Positions 25,701 through 31,440 of a stretch of DNA of 31,440 bases are shown here, one piece after another. Source of the DNA: Balantidium ctenopharyngodoni (lineage: Eukaryota; Ciliophora; Litostomatea; Vestibuliferida; Balantidiidae); NCBI GenBank assembly GCA_036325645.1, contig JAWNBB010005152.1, forward strand, positions 1-31,440. Direction: 5' to 3'. The notes beneath the pieces are model-generated. The model was given only the letters and a program-made list of their open reading frames with translations. It was not told where the DNA came from and did no database searches. The number at the start of each line of letters is the position of its first letter. Positions within the stretch are counted from its first letter, which is position 1. A program made the position numbers and the translations under genes.

Positions 25701-28700
25701 AGCGTCCGAAAATGAACTCGATATCAACAACGTTAGATACAGTGATTAGACTGTATAAAAGCGAAAACACCGGCGGTGCACCGTTAACGCGTTGCGATGT
25801 TTATATCGCAGAATATTCGAGCGTTGACTATGTAAAGCATTCAGGTTACGACGGTGCTTCGAATACGATAACATTAGCATTGGGTGAGTATGGTATGACC
25901 GCGAATAATTTATTTAAATTCCAAACAACCTGCACGAACAGTCTCGGCGAAAGCGAGGCATCAAATACACTGATAATTAAAATAGTATCTACACCCCTTA
26001 AACTAACCTCCCCTGCTATTGAATGGGGAAAATCAACTCGGAATAACTGATTCATTTCCTGGGATCAAACCACCGAACCAGGGCAATTAGATAAATATTT
26101 ACTATACATGAAGTCAAAATCAACAGGAGTTGAATCCGTAATTTATGAAGATATTAACAATTTCTACCGAACCACCGACTTAACCTCGGGAAGTGAATAC
26201 GAGTTTTCAGTGAGTATTCGTAACTACAACGGTGTATACAGTGAAAGATCCGATTGAATCAGCGTTTACATGTGCTCAGCGAATGATTTTAGGGTTCAAA
26301 TTGATTCAGTGAATAATAAAACAACGACAAAACTCGAAATTTTATGGAGTGTTTTCCTGAGCGATCCCACTGCAGATATCAATAGCATCAATAGCAACTG
26401 TCAACTCGTCAATTTCAGCGTTAAAGACGATTCAAATAATGAACTAATCGCAACGGGAACTACAAAAGCTGAAATTGTGTTTCTTGATAATGATATCGGG
26501 AAGATCGTGCCAGTGATTATTCAAGGATTTAATAAAAATAATCAATATGTTCAAAGCCCAAGTTCCTTACTGTTCATCGGTTTACCACCGGAAAAACCGC
26601 AGGCACCGATGGAAAATCCGTTGAGTGACATTACAAAAATTATAATTGATTTAAACCTGATTACAGTTGTAAACAATGGATTTGTTATCAATGGTTGAGA
26701 AATCGGAGTCAAAAACAATCGAGATGATGACTATATTAAACTGTGAAAACCTTCAATTGTGAGCCCCGTTGTAATAACAGGAGAAACGATCCAGATAACG
26801 AAAGGAGATAAATATCAGATACGATATCGCTTAAGCAATATCTTAGGGTTCAGCGCGTATTCCGATGTTCTCGAAGTCACACCCTCATACCACCCCACTC
26901 CACCGACAAATGTTAAATACGAGTCATCAAGCGAAACTGATATCACGTTTTCATTTACTCCTTCTGATGATTCAGGTGGATTGAGTATCATCGAGTATAA
27001 ACTTTACATCGCAAACGATAGCACGAGCAATTCATTTACTTTTGTCGAAGGCATTCCCAGCAACATTCACACGTATCAATATTGAAAAAACAACCCCAAT
27101 TCCCCGTTGATCTTGGGCGATTGATATAATATCGCATGAACAACATTAACCTGAAAAGGTGAATCGGTGTTTTCAAATATTTGAAAAATCGGAATGGGGT
27201 CTTTACCTTCGACATCAGCACCGCTTGAAAACAATTCATATTCGACAAGGACGAGTTGATATATCTACTGGTCTTCATCTCCGGGGGATTCACTCCCTTG
27301 TATAGGGTATATACTATATATGTCAATTAATTCGAATACAAACAAAGAAATCATCTACAACGGAACTAACAATTCAGTGACAACATATCACATCGTCACT
27401 GCCTGACAAAGGGGGAATACTTACAATTTCTACCTCCGAACACAGAACATTAATGGTTATAGTGTATCTCTTTCTCCTCCTTTAGTGATTACTTTATGCG
27501 ATAAGCCTTCATTCGAGTCCCTTCCTTACTTCATTCAAGTCACCAAAACGGAAATCAAAATAGGATGGAGTGGTATTTTCAAAGACATCGAATGCCCGAT
27601 TTCATCGTATTCGCTGTATCGAGATAATGGTGATTCCGCGACTCCGTCCATAGAAATCGATGTTACTAGTATCAACGATAACCCTTTACTGACTGAATAT
27701 CCAGTGCCTTTCACCTCCCTATCTTCATTAATAGGGAGTAAAATACAGTTTATTCTCGGTGTTAGTAATATCAAAGGTGAAACCAGATCCGCAATATTCT
27801 CAACAATACTCGCGGATAAGCCTGAGAAGCCAGGACCAGCACCATCGAGAGTAACATCGTCCATTTCGAGTATCACAATTAAATACGAAAATACAAATCC
27901 GAACACCAGTGGCAGCAATCTAACCAAGTACGAGCTTCAAATTAACTATGTAACCATATCAATATCAACCGCTTTTATTCACACGGTAAACGATTTGACT
28001 GTTGGTAATTCTTATACCTTCCGGTACAGAGTATACAATGAAGTAGGTTATAGCGAGTGGAGCGATATTTCTTCCTTTATTATCGGAGATAAACCGAGCA
28101 AACCGGAGAAACCGTATTACATTCGCTCCGATACAACAACAGTGACGATAGGCATCTTCAAATCAAGTGAAACGAATGGTTTGATAATCACGCATTGCAA
28201 CGTTTATCAAGACGACCTTATTTGATCCACATACAACGGAAGTGATAACACGGTGGATATTTCAGGGACATTGTTAAGTATAGTCAAGATAAGAGTGACA
28301 TGTTCAAACGTTTACGGAGAGAGCGAGAGCTCGGATATTCTAGAGATTGGAGTCGGTGAAGAACCCGATTGCGATTGAATAACACTCCTTAAAAATACGG
28401 AACTATCTACAGTGAATAAATGATACGTTGAATGGTTATACCCCGATAGCACAGGGATACTCCCAATTACAGGGTATAAAATATATAATGAAGATACTAT
28501 CGTTTGTAACTTAACGAATAAGCCTTTGGTCAATTACTGCATAGTTGATAATTTAGAGGAAGGTCGCACTTACAATATCAATTATTCACTAAGCAATGTC
28601 AACGGTTTCTCGGGAAAATGCACCGGAATAACCTCGATTCAATGCAATCAACTCCCTGAAATCAGCTCATTTAGCGTGGTTGAAATGGATGAAAATAAAA

Positions 28701-29839
28701 TTGTTTTTAATTGGACTTGATTGAATAATATTAACTCCCAGTGCGATAGCACTGGCTATCGAATCTACCGGAACAACGGTGATATGCTTTTACCATCAAT
28801 TGATATCAGCACCTCCGATTTATCCACGACACCCCATCTCACTTCCTTTACTTACTCGTTTACTTCCGAATTAAACAAAGGATTTAAATATTTATTCATG
28901 ATCAAAGGGATCAACGTGATAGGTGAAAGCAATTCGAATAAAATTATCAACGTTTTCTACGCGTTTGCCCCGGTTATCGATACCTCATCCGATAAAGTAT
29001 CTAAAGTATTATCTTCATCGACCTTATCCCAAATACAAATAAAACTGGAATCGATAACAAATGACAACGGAACCCCAATCACGAAGTATCTAATCTCTAT
29101 CAACGATAGTAGTGACATTGACAACGGAACAAACCTCGTATATAATATCGTTGTCGATGGTACTGATATAATCATAGGTAATACAATTCATGTCAAATAC
29201 CGTGTGAAAAACGCAGTTGGCGTTAGTAACTATTCGAACGCTGTACCCATAGGAATATCAATTACACCATTATCTTCACCCGAGATTCAATTTATTTCAT
29301 CGACATCGACGACTGTAACAGTGCTAATCCTGCCTTTAGTTGATACCTACGGTAATAATGATATCACTTATAAAATATACATTGATGACGGTAACAGTGG
29401 ACCGATCAACAACGAGCAATCGAGTTATAACGGGTTTAGTAATCGATACGACATTACTTCTTTGACAACGGGTTTGATATATAAAGCGACTATCGTCGCT
29501 GTGACGGAATCTGGAGAATCTCCGCCTTCAAATACGTTGTCGTTTGGTGTTGGCGCCCAAATAAGTAAACCAGATAAGCCGACATATACTAAAGATCTTA
29601 GTAATTTGAAAATCGAATGGATGTCTATTTCTTCTTCGGATTTAGCTGTTCAGCGATACACACTATATTTAAGTAAAGACAATGGGATGAGTTATGGAAA
29701 AGAATATGAAGGATTGGATTGAGAGTATAATATAGTGATAAATGATGGGAATAGAGGAAGTGTTTATTATGCGAGATTAAGTGCGAGTGATTTTAACATG
29801 GAAAGTGAATGAAGTGATATAAGTGAATTAGTATTATAA
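4775..29839 (+). CDS. Giant secreted FN3/filamin/PA14 multidomain protein
   Basis: One frame stays free of TAA and TAG from ATG 4775 to TAA 29837-29839, except for one TAA inside a 15-nt intron (4860-4874). The spliced product is about 8,349 residues (roughly 0.9 MDa). About 130 codons are TGA. A hydrophobic N-terminus (residues 7-27, FRTILFIVLMISISTCIFIL) is a signal peptide or signal anchor, so the rest is predicted to lie in the secretory lumen or outside the cell. Order: FN3 x2, filamin-like Ig, PA14, filamin-like x5, PA14, filamin-like x3, PA14, then about 67 FN3 domains to the last residue. FN3 and filamin-like domains are structural beta-sandwiches; PA14 often binds glycans in adhesins. 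There are no catalytic motifs, no C-terminal membrane span and no GPI-like tail. A cell-coat, matrix or adhesion role is inferred, not shown. A second ATG directly follows the first, so the start could be 4775 or 4778. No homolog with the whole architecture is known to me. Confidence 0.9.
4860..4874 (+). other. 15-nt intron near the 5' end of the giant gene
   Basis: GTACTTAAAATATAG begins with GT, ends with AG and is exactly 15 nt. It contains the only in-frame TAA of the 25-kb reading frame; removing it joins the signal sequence to the first domain in the same frame. The TAA inside would stop translation if the intron were retained, as is common for ciliate introns of length 3n. Transcript data would settle it. 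Confidence 0.75.
4875..5470 (+). other. N-terminal pair of FN3-like domains
   Basis: These are residues about 29-227 of the giant protein. The second domain is clear: the strand B/C motif RIVLTWSPPGNDGGTPILGY carries the core Trp (TGG), the proline pair, the double Gly and the Tyr of strand C. The first is divergent and recognised mostly by its end (SAYSNPITFFCAS). They sit between the signal sequence and the first filamin-like domain. Confidence 0.65.
5480..5830 (+). other. Filamin-like Ig domain 1
   Basis: Residues about 231-347. Signature: SGDGX, where filamin repeats have G-x-G-L and X is TGA (5513-5515); then VIINLKAYD with an NNN turn, GGGVFMLDV, and GNYSVSYSLLGKG before the last strand. 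It leads straight into the first PA14 domain. Filamin-type repeats next to PA14 occur in other protist surface proteins, so the pairing supports both calls. Confidence 0.7.
5831..6270 (+). other. PA14-like domain 1
   Basis: Residues about 348-494. It opens with GXRGQYYNNVWFMDPPV, the classic PA14 start G-L-x-G-x-Y-Y with TGA (5834-5836) at the Leu. SFNWGD, then FISIRWTGAI, and the hallmark DDGLRFYINNNLV follow, ending with the family's acidic/aromatic strands (RAILYWETSSIPKQII). A CC pair (after INS) could form a disulfide. In adhesins this fold often binds carbohydrate. Confidence 0.8.
5973..5993. repeat. DNA hairpin inside PA14 domain 1
   Basis: A perfect 9-bp inverted repeat, CTGGCGCGA and TCGCGCCAG, with a 3-base loop (TCC). 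It is much more GC-rich than its surroundings and is translated as part of TGAILAPATD. Confidence 0.8.
6282..7925 (+). other. Block of about five filamin-like Ig domains
   Basis: Residues about 498-1046. The first carries NCYASGSGX (TGA 6329-6331 at the G-x-G-L Leu), VGQVASFTIQSVD and the filamin ending KDSPFDVEV. Later domains start near 6620, 7005, 7336 and 7655, each with the strand-turn pattern F/I-x-I-x-x-x-D-x-Y/F-x-N and a closing G-x-Y-x-L/V-x-I. Boundaries are approximate because the domains are divergent. Confidence 0.6.
7928..8398 (+). other. PA14-like domain 2
   Basis: Residues about 1047-1203. It starts YGLLGEYYRDVDF, with the same Leu position encoded by ordinary Leu codons (a useful contrast with PA14 domain 1). 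MFSIKWIGYIKPKISNTYT, then ANGRVFLYLDSKLAISF, and an acidic/aromatic ending (IELYWESDTIQNQIIPQNV) follow. It is more divergent than domain 1: the usual D-D-G is A-N-G. Confidence 0.7.
8399..9384 (+). other. Block of about three filamin-like Ig domains
   Basis: Residues about 1204-1531. Domains start near 8399, 8745 and 9095. The second has ISGEGXTGAIAGEKAIFYI, again with TGA (8804-8806) at the Leu of G-x-G-L. The others show NEFVFQIYDIFNN and HHFNIRLFDEYSNPI. They link PA14 domains 2 and 3. Confidence 0.6.
8695..8722. repeat. DNA hairpin in a filamin-like domain
   Basis: Arms TGTCACGCCAGC and GCTGGCG-T-TGACA pair over 12 bp with one bulged T around the loop TTC. The minus strand carries the heptamer GCGAAGC at its apex. 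It is translated in frame (VTPASLALTT). Confidence 0.8.
9385..9840 (+). other. PA14-like domain 3 (divergent)
   Basis: Residues about 1532-1684. The order resembles the other two: an opening Y-D-N-Y-W-M, IDNRIEFSWDEN, LYMSISWEFYLIPEYTALYT, NNIRMYIDNQLVLNTF and AKIKVEWINDS. The hallmark D-D-G is replaced by V-N-N, so any metal or sugar site may be lost. It is followed directly by the long FN3 array. Confidence 0.6.
12658..12679. repeat. DNA hairpin in an FN3 domain
   Basis: A perfect 10-bp inverted repeat, CGTTGACACT and AGTGTCAACG, with a 2-base loop. It is translated as VDTSVSTI just before strand E of the tenth FN3 unit in the array. Confidence 0.8.
13168..13189. repeat. DNA hairpin in an FN3 domain
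   Basis: A perfect 10-bp inverted repeat, GAGCACTGCA and TGCAGTGCTC, with the loop AG. It is translated as STASAVLH directly before the core Trp of the twelfth FN3 unit. Confidence 0.8.
21191..21222. repeat. DNA hairpin at an FN3-FN3 linker
   Basis: Arms GTTGCTTTGGCGGC and GCCGCCAAAG-T-CAAC pair over 14 bp with one bulged T around the loop GAA. The apex is the heptamer GCGAAGC on the + strand. It is translated as VALAAKPPKST in a linker. Its bulged-T layout matches the hairpin at 8695-8722. Confidence 0.85.
22908..22928. repeat. Short inverted repeat in an FN3 domain
   Basis: Seven-bp arms CACCTGG and CCAGGTG around a 7-base loop. It is weaker than the other hairpins and could be chance. 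Confidence 0.5.
27715..27738. repeat. Short inverted repeat in an FN3 domain
   Basis: Eight-bp arms CTCCCTAT and ATAGGGAG around an 8-base loop. It may belong with the other hairpins, though the loop is longer. Confidence 0.5.
28738..28755. repeat. Short inverted repeat in an FN3 domain
   Basis: Seven-bp arms CCAGTGC and GCACTGG around the loop GATA, near the second cysteine of the last A-type FN3 domain. Confidence 0.5.
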
Positions 29840-30519
29840 TATAATTAAGAAATAAAAATAGAGATAATAGGTTACATTTTCGATAACAAAATTTATATAT
29901 TTTATTTGGTTGTTGGAAGTATTTGATTGTTTTTTATTGACGTGTATAATATAATGTGATGTGATATAATGTGATGTGATATGATGTGATGTGATGTGAT
30001 TATTGGGTATTTGGTGGTGATTGTTGGAGGTAATGTTTATGTATTGAATTAAAGAGTGCTTAAGACGGATTATTTATTATTTGAACTACCTCTTTCGAGT
30101 ACTATTTCTTGCCCTTTCAGTTATTTATGTTATGGGTTTATCTCTTCCTGTGTAAAAGATAAGAAGGATAATAAAGTGAAAATGATTTAAGGGATGGAAC
30201 GAAGGAAGGAAGGGCGAAATTATATAATTAATATTGAAGTTACGAGGCGATATTTTAACTTTGTATATTAAGAATATTAGAATTATATTGAAAAGAAGAC
30301 TGAGGACTTGGTGTAAAACTATTTTTTAGAATCTGAATTTAAACTCCGGAAGGTATATTGGTTTGTTCAGATAGTTCTATTTGACATGCTCTGTTTTCCA
30401 ACATAATAGCACTTCATGTTAGATCACTGGAACTTTAAGTAGTCGAAGCACTAGTCCATATTAATAATCATTTCTTGGCTTGTAAAAATATTATTTATAT
30501 CTCCACCAATTTGTTTTTT
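29840..30519. other. AT-rich intergenic spacer downstream of the giant gene
   Basis: About 680 bp without a supported gene. It starts with several further TAA triplets after the giant gene's stop and holds a pentamer microsatellite. No terminator, tRNA or other structured RNA was recognised. Confidence 0.5.
29951..30000. repeat. GTGAT-type pentamer microsatellite
   Basis: Roughly ten imperfect pentamers of the ATGTG/GTGAT type run in tandem about 110 bp after the giant gene's stop codon. Some copies read ATATA or ATATG. Confidence 0.75.
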
Positions 30520-30663
30520 ATGCCAAGAAATGTTTTAATATTTCAAAAGGATCAAATCAATAAAAAACACGAAATTACTTCTCAAACTACGGAAAACAAA
30601 ATCATACGAACCTTCGGAAATACTCAAAGAATCACAATGAATCACTGATGTTATCACAAATAA
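30520..30663 (+). CDS. Small ORF, possible first exon of a downstream gene
   Basis: A 47-residue reading from ATG 30520 (MPRNVLIFQKDQINKKHEI at its start) to TAA 30661-30663, with one TGA near the end. It is hydrophilic, with no recognised domain. The next small ORF lies in the same phase about 120 bp on, so the two could be exons of one gene joined across the intervening stops. Other frames in 30540-30770 also look partly coding, so the structure is unresolved. Confidence 0.25.
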
Positions 30664-30786
30664 AACCTTTCTATTTAAAGGAGACAAATAATATGCGAAA
30701 TACATTGATCCTCGTCCCTGAACTCAAATTATCGGAAATGCGTTTAAGGGTTGGGATCAGCCATCAACTTAGACATCACAACCAAA

Positions 30787-31032
30787 ATGGAAAATCCACT
30801 TCATTGATTATGGATTTTCGAATCTCACTCGAATGTGTACGGTATACACGTAGATGTCGACTTTCAAAACCATATTAAAACAGAACACAATGGTATTATC
30901 CCACTGAAATCGCAAATAAACTCAAACCTATATGATCATTACCTCCAATGGCCACATTATATTTATTTCTATGTCTGGAATAAATGCACAGAACTTCCAA
31001 AAATAAAATGAATTGAAATATTATTTAGTTAA
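30787..31032 (+). CDS. Small hypothetical protein or last exon of a gene
   Basis: An 81-residue reading from ATG 30787 to TAA 31030-31032 with two TGA codons. It is open 13 codons further upstream, after a TAA at 30745-30747. The region has higher GC than its flanks and mixed hydrophobic/charged composition (VYGIHVDVDFQNHIKTEH, YDHYLQWPHYIYFYVW), which looks like real coding sequence. I recognise no family and see no signal peptide. If it is an exon, a possible GT-AG intron lies upstream (for example 30650-30748, 99 nt, frame-preserving), but that is much longer than the 15-nt introns elsewhere. Confidence 0.4.
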
Positions 31033-31440
31033 TGGTGAATAGTCTTATTTTATCAATGATTGATACTCAATATATCAATGAATCAATAATTAATAATTTG
31101 TTACATTTAAATTAATAATCCCTTTCACCCATTTTATTTATACTTCGACTATTATGGTTCAAAATGAAGACTCTCAGTTTAAATCCCTTAGTTTTGTATG
31201 TTATTATTCCAAACATCTCTATGAGGAAACATGAATGTAATCGTTATTTTTATAATTGAAATCTGAGATCACCCGATATTTCGTATTATTTTTATTTGGT
31301 TATTTTATTTCTGGATCAATTAATGAAAAAGATGAGAAAGTGAATACTTATGAACTCGAAGGAGGATAGGAGAAGAAATGTGATATTAGCGTAAAGGGAT
31401 TTCTCAAGTTAAACTAACGATTCATGCAAACCAGAGTAAT
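31033..31440. other. AT-rich stretch at the window's right edge
   Basis: About 400 bp with no convincing gene. A 23-codon reading (31323-31394, one TGA) is too short to support. No telomere-like repeat occurs at this side, so the chromosome continues. Confidence 0.5.

Larger units (their letters stand above)
9850..29836 (+). repeat. Tandem array of about 67 FN3 domains
   Basis: Residues about 1688-8349. Each unit is about 90-105 residues: a linker rich in P-S/x-x-P, strand A, T-S-I-x-I-x-W-x-x-P, a G-G turn, I-x-x-Y-x-V/I-Y, then the tyrosine corner L-x-x-G-x-x-Y and A-x-N-x-x-G-x-S-x-Y-S. I counted 67 units; divergent ones could shift this by one or two. About 45 keep the core Trp, always TGG; the rest have Phe, Tyr, Ile or Leu there. 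Five units carry TGA at the tyrosine-corner Leu (13337, 13628, 15404, 20219, 27404). Copies are strongly diverged, so the array is old. Confidence 0.88.
21488..29836 (+). repeat. Higher-order repeat: seven quartets of FN3 domains
   Basis: The last 28 FN3 domains follow a strict A-B-C-D order. Quartets start at the A-domain cysteine codons at 21488, 22679, 23897, 25091, 26273, 27497 and 28643 (spacings 1191, 1218, 1194, 1182, 1224 and 1146 bp, all multiples of 3), and the last D domain ends the protein. A: Cys in the linker and a second Cys usually 32-34 residues later in the B-C turn, often followed by N-G-D. B: linker P-x-K/P-P, then G-N-x-Y-x-F-R-Y-R-x-x-N. C: Y-N/D-G motif mid-domain. D: L-P-x-x-x-Y in place of G-G, and often N-x-N-G near the end. 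A partial B-C-D set precedes it (20612-21487). Confidence 0.85.

Noticed and set aside
1628-29839. UGA = tryptophan (Blepharisma/Colpoda/Mycoplasma-type code), my first reading
   Set aside because: The conserved FN3 core Trp and the conserved CDC45 Trp positions are always TGG. TGA sits at Leu positions of FN3, filamin, PA14 and CDC45 motifs.
1628-29839. UGA = cysteine (Euplotes-type) or glycine
   Set aside because: TGA positions are mainly buried hydrophobic or Leu-conserved. The paired cysteines in the FN3 quartets use TGC/TGT, and Gly turns use GGN.
4775-29839. A cluster of about 30 short separate genes, as a standard-code reading would give
   Set aside because: All the pieces share one phase, abut at TGA codons, and single domains span the TGA sites.
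31323-31394. A 23-codon ORF with one TGA near the right edge
   Set aside because: Too short and without independent support.
1-31440. Bacterial (mollicute-like) origin because of in-frame TGA
   Set aside because: CDC45, a 15-nt GT-AG intron, a telomere-like end, large AT-rich spacers and lack of Shine-Dalgarno sites point to a eukaryotic nucleus.
1-31440. tRNA genes (including a tRNA-Leu with anticodon UCA), CRISPR arrays and mobile elements
   Set aside because: No cloverleaf-like stretch, spaced direct-repeat array, transposase or terminal repeats were seen by eye in the spacers.

Overview
The window reads as one end of a nuclear chromosome from a protist, most likely a ciliate. It opens with three perfect C-rich heptamers (AATCCCC), oriented as a left telomere would be. 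Coding density is low, intergenic DNA is very AT-rich, two candidate GT-AG introns are each exactly 15 nt (a size known from heterotrich ciliates such as Stentor and Blepharisma), and every supported gene contains in-frame TGA. All supported genes are on the + strand and end in TAA.

The main result is the genetic code. TGA is read through about 130 times in one 25-kb gene, about a dozen times in a CDC45 gene and once in an EF-hand gene. The obvious reading, UGA = Trp, does not fit. In about 45 fibronectin type III (FN3) domains with the conserved core Trp, that Trp is always TGG and never TGA. TGA instead falls where the families carry leucine: the tyrosine-corner Leu of FN3, the Leu of the filamin G-x-G-L motif, the Leu of the PA14 G-L-x-G-x-Y-Y motif, and several Leu positions of CDC45. 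I infer UGA = Leu, with UAA (and perhaps UAG) as stop. I know of no described nuclear code with this assignment. In the entries X marks a TGA-encoded residue.

Layout: telomere-like repeat and a hexamer repeat (1-52); a weak partial coding fragment (68-298); AT-rich spacer; a small EF-hand protein (1145-1456); CDC45, the replicative-helicase factor (1628-3703); a 1.07-kb spacer with a pyrimidine microsatellite; a giant gene (4775-29839) for a secreted protein of about 8,349 residues; a spacer with a pentamer microsatellite; two small ORFs that may be exons of one gene (30520-31032); then 0.4 kb with nothing convincing.

The giant protein has a signal sequence, two FN3-like domains, filamin-like Ig domains alternating with three PA14-like domains, then about 67 tandem FN3 domains to the C-terminus. 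The last 28 FN3 domains form a higher-order repeat: seven A-B-C-D quartets with a period of 1.15-1.22 kb, each domain type with its own signature, including a paired-cysteine A domain. The gene also carries several near-perfect short DNA hairpins with 8-14 bp arms. An extracellular matrix, pellicle-coat or adhesive role is plausible from the domains but not shown. The genes are not an obvious functional unit.
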